Shown: positions 25,571 to 33,654 of the stretch, piece by piece
How positions within the stretch are numbered: the stretch's first letter is position 1
Layout: each line of letters begins with the position of its first letter
Assembly: GCA_036351775.1 (NCBI GenBank)
Contig: JAZBPX010000028.1
Coordinates: 59,397-123,396 of the forward strand
Length of the DNA: 64,000 bases
Origin: Pacificimonas sp036351775
Lineage (GTDB): Bacteria; Pseudomonadota; Alphaproteobacteria; Sphingomonadales; Sphingomonadaceae
Direction of reading: 5' to 3'
Notes under the pieces: generated by a model
Told to the model about the DNA's origin: nothing
Database searches by the model: none
The model's input: only the letters and a program-made list of their open reading frames with translations
Program-made: the position numbers and the translations under genes

Positions 25571-26266
25571 CTAGAAGAAGGCGATCCAGCGGCCGCTGAC
25601 GGCAACGGTCAGCCAAAGGGCGATGCTGGTCATGGCTGTCATCTTCGCGCCGAAGGGAAGGGCCTCGGCGTGCGACTCCTTGTTCTTTCCGGTCCAGTAG
25701 AGGGCGGCGAGCGCGGCGACCAGGACGGCCATTGCGCCCCAGGCCAGCGGTGCCGCCAGCAAGCTGAAGACATAAACCCACAGCAAAATGGCAAGCGCAG
25801 CGACCGCCTTTCCGAACCCGCCCAGCCGCCGTTGCGGGTCGAGGACCGCGCCGCGCACGTCGAAGGTGAACAGCAGTGCGGAGAACAGCGCCACCATCTT
25901 CATCCAGTAGGGCACGCTTTCGTACAGCCGCATGACCTGACCCAGCGCGAGAACGACCCCGCTGGTGATCATGACAAGGAGGGTCAGCCAGAACCAGGGC
26001 CGCATCCGGCGCTCGAGGCTGTGCGCGGGAAGGGAGCGGACACCGAAACCAAGCGCGCGGAAATCCACCAGAAGGACCAGACCGCCGATGACGGCGAGGG
26101 CCAGAAGGTGGACCGAACCCGCCCAGGGCACGATGGTCGCTGAATCCTTGACGACTGTGGCAATCCCGGAACGATCAATGGCGTCGGCGATCGGCCAGAG
26201 ATGGGCGTCGGCGAAGCTGCACGGTTCGGAATAGCCGTCTTCGTAGTAGCAGATATTCTCCCACAT
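25571..26266 (-). CDS. DUF6644-like integral membrane protein (second copy)
   Basis: About 231 residues with some six hydrophobic segments. The motif WAGSVHLLALAVIGGLVLLVDFRALGFGVRSLP, here split between a helix and a loop, matches the neighbouring gene's THVISLMLFAGLILMVDLRLLG, so the two are paralogues. Conserved His in the first core helix and His-free later helices recall cytochrome b-like bundles, but heme binding is speculation. The start at 26266 is chosen because TGATG couples it to the stop of the upstream gene. It is the last gene of the six-gene minus-strand operon. Confidence 0.78.
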   Translation of the reverse strand: MWENICYYEDGYSEPCSFADAHLWPIADAIDRSGIATVVKDSATIVPWAGSVHLLALAVIGGLVLLVDFRALGFGVRSLPAHSLERRMRPWFWLTLLVMITSGVVLALGQVMRLYESVPYWMKMVALFSALLFTFDVRGAVLDPQRRLGGFGKAVAALAILLWVYVFSLLAAPLAWGAMAVLVAALAALYWTGKNKESHAEALPFGAKMTAMTSIALWLTVAVSGRWIAFF

Positions 26267-26850
26267 CAGATCGGTCCCCCCAAGCTGACGCGAGCAGCGG
26301 TCTCTGCGACCGGGCACTGCGCAAGGGTGGCGAGCAGGCCGCCCCCCTCAAGTTTCACGCAGTCATACCAGTCATAGGCGATCATGCGGCCAAGGACGAT
26401 GATCGAGCCCCAGGCCACTAGCGAGACGACGCCGCTGGCGCGCACACTGGCGGGAAGGCGTTTTGCGGTGTCCCAGGTGGCCTGGTTACGCTGCACGCGG
26501 AAATGAAACCAGACGATGTTGATGATCGCCAGGACGAGAACGGCGACCTTCGCGCGAAAGAATATGTTGTTCCAGTATGTCAGCGGCTTGGCGTAGAACA
26601 ACACCAGCCCGGTAATCAGCATGATCGCAAATCCGGCCACGACCCAAGGCAGAACGCGGCGCTCGAATTCGGAGATCGGAGCATCCCGAAAGGCGATACC
26701 GAGAAGACGGAGATCGACCATCAGGATCAGGCCGGCGAACAGCATCAAACTGATGACATGCGTCGCCTCCAGGATTGTCCACATATATAGGCTCTCGCGC
26801 AGCGCAACGCTCCACGCCGTGTCGCTAAGCCATGTCACCCACTCGGTCAT
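26266..26850 (-). CDS. DUF6644-like integral membrane protein (first copy)
   Basis: A 194-residue protein with about five hydrophobic segments and the pattern ATHVISLMLFAGLILMVDLR, ERRVLPWVVAGFAIMLITGL and FRAKVAVLVLAIINIVWFH. The His in the first helix and the Arg-Arg pair before the next helix are shared with the downstream paralogue. It ends with a soluble tail carrying two cysteines (DCVKLEG and AQCPVAE). Function unknown. It overlaps the upstream gene by 4 bases and the downstream gene by 1. Confidence 0.78.
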   Translation of the reverse strand: MTEWVTWLSDTAWSVALRESLYMWTILEATHVISLMLFAGLILMVDLRLLGIAFRDAPISEFERRVLPWVVAGFAIMLITGLVLFYAKPLTYWNNIFFRAKVAVLVLAIINIVWFHFRVQRNQATWDTAKRLPASVRASGVVSLVAWGSIIVLGRMIAYDWYDCVKLEGGGLLATLAQCPVAETAARVSLGGPI

Positions 26851-27380
26851 TCCCCCTCCTCGAATATCGTCTCGATGCGCCGGCCGCTGCGGTAAAGGAT
26901 GGTGCCGTCGATATGACCCGCGGCGCTCAGGTCGATGGTGATGGGCGCACCGCTGCGGTTACCGAAGAACCAGCCATGTTCGCCAATGAAGTCGGCGATG
27001 TAAGTGCCGGCCTGGCGGGTCCCTTCGCCCGTGCCGAGGTCAATGGCCTCACCCTCCGCCATGTGGGGTCCGTGCGCGTGAAACTCATATTCCACGGGCG
27101 AGTCGGCGGACCAGTCGAAGATCATGCCATCGCCGTCATGCATGACGAGCTTGAACTCGATGGATTCGAAGGGTTCGAGCATGAAGCGTTCCTCCACCGT
27201 GCGGCGGGCTGCGGTGCTGGCGGTAAAGCCCGTTGCCCCGCTGCTTTCGGCAAGCGCAGTCAGGCCGAGCGCGTCGCCCGCGCCGGTTGGGTCCATGCCG
27301 GTTTCGGCGGGCAGGACGAACAGGATCAGGATCGCGAAGGCGGCGACGGCGGCCAAGAGGAGCGTTTTCAGCGGGGTCAT
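26847..27380 (-). CDS. Membrane-anchored periplasmic protein resembling 'transmembrane anchor' proteins of metal clusters
   Basis: About 177 residues. An N-terminal transmembrane helix (MTPLKTLLLAAVAAFAILIL) is followed by PAETGMDPTGAGDALGLT, a signature I associate with proteins found beside heavy-metal efflux or HupE genes. The periplasmic domain has a His-rich stretch (EYEFHAHGPHMAEGE) and a cupredoxin-like ending (TYIADFIGEHGWFFGNRSG, TIDLSAAGHIDG). The ATG at 27380 overlaps the HupE-like gene stop by 4 bases; the frame stays open upstream but that part reads as non-coding. Metal binding is inferred from the histidines only. Confidence 0.75.
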   Translation of the reverse strand: MTPLKTLLLAAVAAFAILILFVLPAETGMDPTGAGDALGLTALAESSGATGFTASTAARRTVEERFMLEPFESIEFKLVMHDGDGMIFDWSADSPVEYEFHAHGPHMAEGEAIDLGTGEGTRQAGTYIADFIGEHGWFFGNRSGAPITIDLSAAGHIDGTILYRSGRRIETIFEEGE

Positions 27381-28057
27381 GCGGTCTGGCTCATTCCGGT
27401 CAGGTGAAGGCCGATCAGGACGAATCCAGCGCACATGATGGCGGCATTGGCGGCATAAGCCTGGCGCGGGAACGCAGGCGCGCGCTGCCAGAGTTTCAGG
27501 AGCGCGACTAGGATACAGAGAACGAGGACCTGGCCGATCTCCACACCCAGATTGAAGGAGAGGAGGTTGGTCAGAAGGCCGTCCTCTGAAAGCGTGAGCG
27601 CCTGCAACTTGGTTGCAAGACCAAGGCCGTGGGCGAGACCGAAAGCAAAGACGGCCCAGCGCATGTCCAACTTTGCGCCGGAGAGCTTGTCGAAGCCGCC
27701 GATATTTTCGAACGCCTTGTAGACCACGCTGACGCCTATGATGGCATCGACGAGAAACGGGTTGACCTGCCATCCCGCCAAGACGCCGGTGATCAGCGTC
27801 AGCGAATGACCCAGCGTGAAGAGCGAGACATAAATGACGATGTCGCGCAGGTTTCTCAGGAAAAAGACGACCCCGAGCAGGAACAGCACATGGTCGATGC
27901 CGGTGACCATGTGCTTGGCGCCGAGGTAGAGGAACGAGACGGGTGCGGGCCCCGCCAGACCCTCCACATAGGCGGCATTCGCAGCGCTGACGTCATGAGC
28001 GAGAACGGGCGACGCCAGCAGCGCGGCGGCCGCAACGGCAAAAACCGTCCACCTCAT
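27377..28057 (-). CDS. HupE/UreJ-family membrane protein
   Basis: A 226-residue protein with a signal-like N-terminus (MRWTVFAVAAAALLASPVLA) followed by HD. It has about six membrane helices bearing the family's conserved histidines: GAKHMVTGIDHVLFLLG, FTLGHSLTL and FGLAHGLGLA. Relatives of this family are linked to nickel or cobalt uptake (HupE/UreJ), but this branch is often found in clusters with no hydrogenase or urease. None is present here either. It overlaps both neighbours by 4 bases. Confidence 0.87.
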   Translation of the reverse strand: MRWTVFAVAAAALLASPVLAHDVSAANAAYVEGLAGPAPVSFLYLGAKHMVTGIDHVLFLLGVVFFLRNLRDIVIYVSLFTLGHSLTLITGVLAGWQVNPFLVDAIIGVSVVYKAFENIGGFDKLSGAKLDMRWAVFAFGLAHGLGLATKLQALTLSEDGLLTNLLSFNLGVEIGQVLVLCILVALLKLWQRAPAFPRQAYAANAAIMCAGFVLIGLHLTGMSQTA

Positions 28058-28506
28058 TGAATGACCTGCTCGGCCTCGACGATGTAGCGGTTATGACAGC
28101 CGAGGCATGCGTTGTAGAGAACGCCCCCCGCATCGAAAATGCGCTGCTCTTCCCGTGTAGCGGCCGCACGGATAATTTCCTCGGACGCCAGAATGACGCC
28201 GTCTGCATAGTCCGCCCAGGCGTCCTGATCGGGGGCGTAATCGGGCGACTTCAGGTCCTCTGCGAGGGTAATCAGGTTGCGGGCGTTGTTCGCCACCTCC
28301 TCCCAGCCTTCTTCGGTCGTGGGATAAAGCGACTCTTCGCCCTCGGCGGTAAGAATGAAGCCGGCATGATCCCATACGCCCTCAGCAGCTGGCTGCATGA
28401 CATCGGCCATCATGTCGTGAACACGGTCCTGCCGCGCCGCCTCAGCATCCTGGCAGGCGGCCATGAACAGGGTGCAGCCGAACAACAGGGGGCACGCAGG
28501 TCTCAT
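28054..28506 (-). CDS. Class II (c-prime-like) cytochrome c lipoprotein
   Basis: A 150-residue protein with a lipobox (LFMAAC, lipidated Cys18), so it is probably membrane-tethered. A helical domain ends in the only heme site, C134-x-x-C137-H138 (ACLGCHNRYI), close to the C-terminus as in class II cytochromes c. It is encoded directly after the PQQ dehydrogenase, with a 4-base overlap, and is a natural candidate for its electron acceptor. Confidence 0.8.
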   Translation of the reverse strand: MRPACPLLFGCTLFMAACQDAEAARQDRVHDMMADVMQPAAEGVWDHAGFILTAEGEESLYPTTEEGWEEVANNARNLITLAEDLKSPDYAPDQDAWADYADGVILASEEIIRAAATREEQRIFDAGGVLYNACLGCHNRYIVEAEQVIQ

Positions 28507-30437
28507 TCGGCGGGAACCCGGTAGGCAATCAGCGCATTGCCTGGCATCTGGCGGAACAGCGAATAACCCGACGGGACGAAGATCATGTCGCCCGCCACGA
28601 GGGGCCCGCTATTGTCGATTGCGCCGCCATGTGCGGCGACACTGTTGACGCTGTCGAAGGCGCGGGCGGTTTCGGTTTCCCACAGAACCTCCCCATTGGC
28701 TGCGTCGAACGCGCGAAGCTTCCCATCCAGCGCGCCCGCAAAGACCAGCTCGGCAGTCGAGGTTGGTGCGGCGGATAGTGCGAACTGCGCGCTGCAGTCC
28801 GGCCACGGGCTGTCACCGGGCGGCCCGAACGGATTGGGCGGATTATCGCAGCCGCGTTCCACCCGGTGTTCCCAGATTGGCTCACCGGTATCGAGGGCGA
28901 GCGTGAACAGGCCGGGTGTCGGATCGAACCCGGGGATCGGGAATGGCGGGTCGGCATTCGGCGCATAGACGCGGCCATCGGCGACGCTGATGCCCCAATG
29001 GATACCGCCAAGGGCAGAACCCCTGCCGACTTTCTGCTTCCAGAGAAGTTCTCCGCTTTCAACATCGACGGCGTGGACGTCCCCGGATTTCTGACCGGCC
29101 ACAAGAACGTCGCGGCCATCTGACATGGTGGCCAGGGTCACCGAACCGCCGAAATCGAGGTCGGGACCGGGCGGATTGCGCGGACAGTTCGGGCCGCTTT
29201 CGCCGAAATAGCTGCACGCCATGTTGAAAGCGTCGTGCTCGGTCGCTTGGTAGATCCAGATGGCCTCGCCCGTGTCGCCGTCGAGTGCGATCAGGGCGTC
29301 GGAGGTCTTCGTCGTCGGCAGCGAGGTGTTTTCGCCCGTCCCGATATAAACCCGGTTGCGCTTTTCATCGACAGCGGGCGTCGCCCAGACCGGGACGCCG
29401 GAGGGGCCCCAAAGCTGGGTACCGACGGAGCTGACGCCCTGCGGGGTTGCCTCCTCCGTGGCGTGCCATTCCCAGCGGCGTTCGCCCGTATCGGCGTCGA
29501 GCGCGACGACGCCGCCATGGCCGCGGCAGCATTCGTGGTTCGGGTCCATCGCGGCGCCGACGTCTGTCGAGGACACGGGCACGATGATCTTGTCACCGAG
29601 CTGGTTAAGGCCCCCGGTGCCCATCGACATTGTAGACAGGCCGCCAAACGCGTCCCAGAGCGTTTCGCCGGTTGCCGGGTCGAGGACGTGAACCTGACTG
29701 CCCGCGTCCTGCATCGCGAGCGCAGGGGCACCGCGAACGGTAACCAGGCTGAGTGCGGAGCGCACCGGTGCGGCAAGGTCGCGGTGCCACTTTACGCAGC
29801 CGGTATCCTTGTCGAGTGCGAAGACGTGACCGGCCTGTACAGCGGCGAAGATCGTGTCACCCGTGACGACGGGAACCGAGCGCATTTCGGACGTCGAGGG
29901 CATGCCGAACACCCAGGCGACCTCGGCATTCGCGACGTTGGCGCGCGTGACGGTGGTTTGCTGCGCGCGGCGGCTGTTGGCCCTGTCGATCCCGAACCCG
30001 CCGACATGCACGGTCGCAAGATCGATCGATCGGTCAGCACAATATTCCGTTTCGCTGACCGCGAAGCCCGCTTCGCCGCCGGGAGCGAGAAAATCGACGA
30101 GCGCTTCGATGTCCATGTCGTCGAGATGGGCGGATTGCGGCTTCATCTTGCCATCGGTCATCGTGAAGCGAAGCTGCACGGGACTCATGGCCTGCATCTG
30201 CGCGCGGGTCAGGAGGCGCATTTCCGGGACTTCATGACAGGCCGCACAAGCCTGATCCCAGACCATGGCGCCATGACTTGCAAATCCGGCCTCTGCTGCC
30301 GCCTCAGCCTTCGCCAGCCGCGCCTTTTCCTGCGCTGCCATCGGGTTATCATCTGATGCCGACAGATCGCTGGAAACAAATCCAATCGCCAGCGCCGCCG
30401 CTGCCGCGCCTGTGCACAGCCATTGCCGTCTTATCAA
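28503..30437 (-). CDS. Quinohemoprotein dehydrogenase (heme c plus PQQ beta-propeller), PVA-dehydrogenase-like
   Basis: About 644 residues, exported. A signal peptide (IRRQWLCTGAAAAALAIGF) is followed by a heme c domain with CAACH (about residues 64-68). A PQQ-type beta-propeller of repeated blades comes next (VFALDKDTGCVKWHRDLAAP, VHVLDPATGETLWDAF, VVALDADTGERRWEW, IALDGDTGEAIWIYQ, AVDVESGELLWKQ, RAFDAANGEVLWE). The order heme then propeller resembles polyvinyl-alcohol dehydrogenase (cytochrome). Adjacent cysteines (about 303-304, HECCRGHGG) recall the vicinal disulfide of PQQ alcohol dehydrogenases. The start is a TTG at 30437 with GGGAGG eight bases upstream. An ATG at 30527 would put 30 non-signal residues ahead. 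First gene of the operon; the substrate is unknown and no pqq synthesis genes are nearby. Confidence 0.87.
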   Translation of the reverse strand: MIRRQWLCTGAAAAALAIGFVSSDLSASDDNPMAAQEKARLAKAEAAAEAGFASHGAMVWDQACAACHEVPEMRLLTRAQMQAMSPVQLRFTMTDGKMKPQSAHLDDMDIEALVDFLAPGGEAGFAVSETEYCADRSIDLATVHVGGFGIDRANSRRAQQTTVTRANVANAEVAWVFGMPSTSEMRSVPVVTGDTIFAAVQAGHVFALDKDTGCVKWHRDLAAPVRSALSLVTVRGAPALAMQDAGSQVHVLDPATGETLWDAFGGLSTMSMGTGGLNQLGDKIIVPVSSTDVGAAMDPNHECCRGHGGVVALDADTGERRWEWHATEEATPQGVSSVGTQLWGPSGVPVWATPAVDEKRNRVYIGTGENTSLPTTKTSDALIALDGDTGEAIWIYQATEHDAFNMACSYFGESGPNCPRNPPGPDLDFGGSVTLATMSDGRDVLVAGQKSGDVHAVDVESGELLWKQKVGRGSALGGIHWGISVADGRVYAPNADPPFPIPGFDPTPGLFTLALDTGEPIWEHRVERGCDNPPNPFGPPGDSPWPDCSAQFALSAAPTSTAELVFAGALDGKLRAFDAANGEVLWETETARAFDSVNSVAAHGGAIDNSGPLVAGDMIFVPSGYSLFRQMPGNALIAYRVPAE

Positions 30438-30525
30438 ACCGTATCCCTCCCAAGAAGGCGAAGCTTTGAGCAGCGCTTGATTCCTGTCAATGCCGTGCGC
30501 GTACACAGTTTTGGGAGGCCACCAC

Positions 30526-31053
30526 ATGGCGATTTACGAACTTGATGGGAAACAGCCCGAGATCGGTGACGGCGTCTGGATTGCCCCGACAGCCGACGTG
30601 ATCGGTGATGTTGTGCTGGAAGACGATGCAACGGTCTGGTTCGGCGCGGTGGCGCGGGCGGACTGTTCGGAGATCCGGGTCGGCAAGCGGTCGAACATCC
30701 AGGACATGACCATGCTGCATTCCGACCACGGTGTGCCGCTGAAGATCGGCGAGGAGGTCACAGTGGGTCACAAGTGCATCCTGCACGGCTGCACGATCGG
30801 CGACCGGGCGCTGATCGGTATGGGCGCCATCGTCATGAACCACGCCGTGATCGGCGAGGAGAGCATCGTCGGCGCAGGGGCGGTGATCACCGAGGGGAAG
30901 GAGTTTCCGCCGCGCAGCCTGATTGTCGGCGCGCCGGCGAAAGCGATTCGGACGCTGGGTGATGAAGCCGTGCAGATGCTGCGCGGCTCGGCGGCGCACT
31001 ATGCGGAGAACGGGGAGAGCTTTGGCAAGGGGCTGAAGAAAATCGCCGATTAA
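30526..31053 (+). CDS. Gamma-class carbonic anhydrase / hexapeptide-repeat protein
   Basis: A 175-residue left-handed beta-helix protein. The hexapeptide repeats are clear (IGDGVWIAPTADVIGDVVLE through MGAIVMNHAVIGEE). The metal-binding histidines of gamma carbonic anhydrases are in place: MLHSDHG and GHKCILHG. Relatives may be true enzymes or, in alphaproteobacteria, complex I-associated homologues. The ATG at 30526 with GGGAGG upstream is preferred over one at 30490. The gene is divergent from the PQQ dehydrogenase, and its stop overlaps the hmgA stop (convergent). Confidence 0.9.
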   Translation: MAIYELDGKQPEIGDGVWIAPTADVIGDVVLEDDATVWFGAVARADCSEIRVGKRSNIQDMTMLHSDHGVPLKIGEEVTVGHKCILHGCTIGDRALIGMGAIVMNHAVIGEESIVGAGAVITEGKEFPPRSLIVGAPAKAIRTLGDEAVQMLRGSAAHYAENGESFGKGLKKIAD

Positions 31054-32348
31054 CGCCCGGGTAGTTCTGCCTTTGCGAAGCCGTCCCAGGCGGTGTCATA
31101 GTCCGGCTGACAGCCGGGCATCTGAAGGGCGTGCGCTGCGGGGCGGAAGACGAGGTTCGATTCGAACATGAACGCCATCGTTTTCTCGATCTTCTGCGGC
31201 ACCAGATCGGCGGCCACCGCCTTGTCGTAGCTGGCGCGGTCCGGGCCGTGACCGGACATCTGGTTGTGAAGCGAAGCGCCGCCGGGCGCAAAACCACCCT
31301 CTTTCGCGTCATAGGCCCCCTCGATCAGGCCCATGAACTCGCTCATGACGTTGCGGTGGAACCAGGGTGGGCGGAAGGTGTCCTCCGCCACCATCCAGCG
31401 CGGCGGGAAGATGACGAAGTCGCAGTTTGCCGTCCCCGGATGGGCGCTGGGGCTGGTCAGAACGGTAAAGATCGACGGATCGGGATGGTCGAAGCTGACC
31501 GTGTTCATCGTATTGAACCGGGTCAGGTCGTAGCGGACAGGCACGAGGTTGCCGTGCCACGCGGCGACGTCGAAGGGCGAATGATCGAGCGTCGTCTGCC
31601 ACAGCGCGCCTTGGAACTTCTGAATGACCTCGAACGGCTCATCGCGGTCTTCAAACCAAGCGGTCGGGGTTTCGAAATCACGCGGGTTGGCGAGGCCGTT
31701 CGCGCCGATGGGACCCAAGTCCGGCAAGCAGAAGAGCGCGCCGTAATTCTCGCAGACATAACCGCGCGCCTTGCCGCCCGGCAATGATACGCGGAATCGA
31801 AGACCACGCGGAATGACCGCGATATGCAAGGGCGGCACATCGAGGCGGCCAAGCTCCGTATCGATGCGCAGCGTGCTCTCCTGCGGGACGATCAGCATCT
31901 CGCCGTCGGCATTCATGAAGGCGCGGCGGTCCATGTCCATCGTCGCCGCATAAAGGTGAATGCCGAGGCCGACCTGGCTGTGCGCGTCGCCATTGGTGGC
32001 ATAACTGGTCAGGCCGTCGACGAAATCCGTCGCGATGTCCGGATAGGGAAGGGGATCCCAGCGCAGGCGGTTTGGGGTCGGGACCGCACCTGCATCCGGC
32101 GCGGTCTTTAGGAGGCGAGCGCCGGTGTAGCGATCGAAGGGCGCGTGGTTCGCGGTTGGACGCAGGCGGTAGAGCCACGAGCGACGGTTCTCAGCGCGGG
32201 GTGCGGTAAACGCGGTGCCGGAAAGCTGCTCGGCATAGAGGCCGAACGGAACCTGCTGCGGTGAGTTGCGGCCTTTGGGAAGCGCGCCAGAGACCGCCTC
32301 TGTGGCGAACTCGTTCGCGAAGCCGGTCTGGTAGGTTAGCGTGGCCAT
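31050..32348 (-). CDS. hmgA: Homogentisate 1,2-dioxygenase
   Basis: Opens the ring of homogentisate to maleylacetoacetate in tyrosine and phenylalanine breakdown. The 432-residue length is standard. Characteristic stretches include YQTGFANEFATEA at the start, VPFGLYAEQLSGTAFTAPR, and the C-terminal HNQMSGHGPDRASYDKA with metal and substrate residues. hppD, which makes its substrate, lies upstream on the same strand, with a palindromic repeat between them. Confidence 0.97.
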   Translation of the reverse strand: MATLTYQTGFANEFATEAVSGALPKGRNSPQQVPFGLYAEQLSGTAFTAPRAENRRSWLYRLRPTANHAPFDRYTGARLLKTAPDAGAVPTPNRLRWDPLPYPDIATDFVDGLTSYATNGDAHSQVGLGIHLYAATMDMDRRAFMNADGEMLIVPQESTLRIDTELGRLDVPPLHIAVIPRGLRFRVSLPGGKARGYVCENYGALFCLPDLGPIGANGLANPRDFETPTAWFEDRDEPFEVIQKFQGALWQTTLDHSPFDVAAWHGNLVPVRYDLTRFNTMNTVSFDHPDPSIFTVLTSPSAHPGTANCDFVIFPPRWMVAEDTFRPPWFHRNVMSEFMGLIEGAYDAKEGGFAPGGASLHNQMSGHGPDRASYDKAVAADLVPQKIEKTMAFMFESNLVFRPAAHALQMPGCQPDYDTAWDGFAKAELPGR

Positions 32349-32386
32349 GCTCGTCTCCGTTCATTCGCGGGCCATCAGTGCAGCGT

Positions 32387-32416
32387 CCGTCATCCCCGCG
32401 TTCGCGGGGATGACGG
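32387..32416. repeat. Perfect palindromic repeat between hppD and hmgA
   Basis: CCGTCATCCCCGCG (32387-32400), TT, then its exact reverse complement (32403-32416): a 14-bp stem with a 2-base loop. It belongs to the same palindrome type as the elements at 60721-61030. In RNA it would form a strong hairpin that could uncouple hmgA from hppD. Confidence 0.8.
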
Positions 32417-32434
32417 TTTGGTTGAAGCGAGTTG

Positions 32435-33541
32435 CTAAGCCTCGATGGTTACCGCATCCTTCGCGTCAAGAACGCCGCGGTTGATCTGGTCGCGCTCGAT
32501 GGATTCGAACAGGGCCTTGAAATTGCCTTCGCCGAAGCCCTCGTCCTTCTTGCGCTGGATGATCTCGAAGAACACCGGGCCCATCAGGTTGCCAGTAAAG
32601 ATCTGGAGAAGGAGGCGCGGGTCGCCGTCTTCCGTCGATCCGTCCAGCAGCAGGCCGCGGGCGCGCATCTCGTCGACAGGCTCGCCGTGGCCGGGCAATC
32701 GGTCCTCCAGCATCTCGTAATAGGTTTCCGGCGGCGGCGTCATGAATGGCAGGCCGTTTTCACGGAGCTGGTCGATGGTTGCGTAGATGTCCGGCGTCGA
32801 CATGGCGATGTGCTGGATGCCCTCGCCGTTGAAATCCATCAGGAACTCTTCGATCTGGCCGCCGCCCTGCTTCGATTCCTCGTTCAGCGGAATACGGATC
32901 TTGCCGTCGGGCGCGGTGAGCGCCTTCGAGGTGAGGCCGGTATATTCGCCCTTGATGTCGAAGAAGCGAATCTCTCGGAAGTTGAAAAGCTTCTCGTAGA
33001 ATTCTGCCCAGAACTTCATGCGCCCGCGATAGACGTTGTGCGTCAGGTGATCGATGATCTGGAGGTTCGCGCCCTGCGGATCGCGGTCCACGCCGTCGAA
33101 ATAATCAAAGTCGATGTCGTAGATCGAGCCATTGTCGCCGTAGCGGTCGATGAAATAGATCAGTGAGCCGCCGATCCCTTTGATGGCGGGAAGCTTCAGC
33201 TCCATCCAGCCGGTTTCAAGGCGAGCGGGTTCTGCGCCCAGCGAAATGGCACGCTCATAGGCGGCAGCGGCGTTCTTCACGCGCCAGCCCATCGCGCACG
33301 CTCCCTCATTATGCTCCTCGACGAAGTAGGATGCGTAGGAGCGCGGCTCCATGTTCAGGAGGAAGTTGATGCCGTTCTGGCGGTAGAGGACCACATCCTT
33401 CGTGCGGTGCTTCGCGACCGGGGTAAAGCCCATCTGCCTGAACATCGTGTCGAGCTTGTCGCGCTCACCCGCGAACTCCAGGAACTCGAACCCGTCGAGG
33501 CCAGCGGGATTGTCGGCAGTGTTATTTGCAGCTTCGGTCAT
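32435..33541 (-). CDS. hppD: 4-Hydroxyphenylpyruvate dioxygenase
   Basis: Converts 4-hydroxyphenylpyruvate to homogentisate using non-heme iron. About 368 residues in two vicinal-oxygen-chelate domains. The C-terminal active domain shows HLTHNVYRG (iron His), GIQHIAMSTPDIY (iron His) and FFEIIQRKKDEGFGEGNF (iron Glu). The start at 33541 has GGAGGAG upstream; an ATG at 33595 would add an unrelated extension across the putative operator. It forms the tyrosine-degradation unit with hmgA. Confidence 0.97.
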   Translation of the reverse strand: MTEAANNTADNPAGLDGFEFLEFAGERDKLDTMFRQMGFTPVAKHRTKDVVLYRQNGINFLLNMEPRSYASYFVEEHNEGACAMGWRVKNAAAAYERAISLGAEPARLETGWMELKLPAIKGIGGSLIYFIDRYGDNGSIYDIDFDYFDGVDRDPQGANLQIIDHLTHNVYRGRMKFWAEFYEKLFNFREIRFFDIKGEYTGLTSKALTAPDGKIRIPLNEESKQGGGQIEEFLMDFNGEGIQHIAMSTPDIYATIDQLRENGLPFMTPPPETYYEMLEDRLPGHGEPVDEMRARGLLLDGSTEDGDPRLLLQIFTGNLMGPVFFEIIQRKKDEGFGEGNFKALFESIERDQINRGVLDAKDAVTIEA

Positions 33542-33585
33542 CGCGTCTCGGTCTCCTCCGGTGTCTGCGGCTGCGATAGCACATA

Positions 33586-33605
33586 ATAGTTGCAAATGAA
33601 ACTAT
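33586..33605. promoter_or_regulatory. Palindromic operator candidate between hppD and marR
   Basis: ATAGTT (33586-33591), eight bases, AACTAT (33600-33605): a 20-bp inverted repeat in an AT-rich patch 45 bases from the hppD start and 50 from the marR start. Its size and position fit a MarR-family operator that could control both divergent genes. Confidence 0.6.
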
Positions 33606-33654
33606 ATACGGAAGCGGATGGACAGATGATCCGCAACCGCCGATCATCTTCTGA

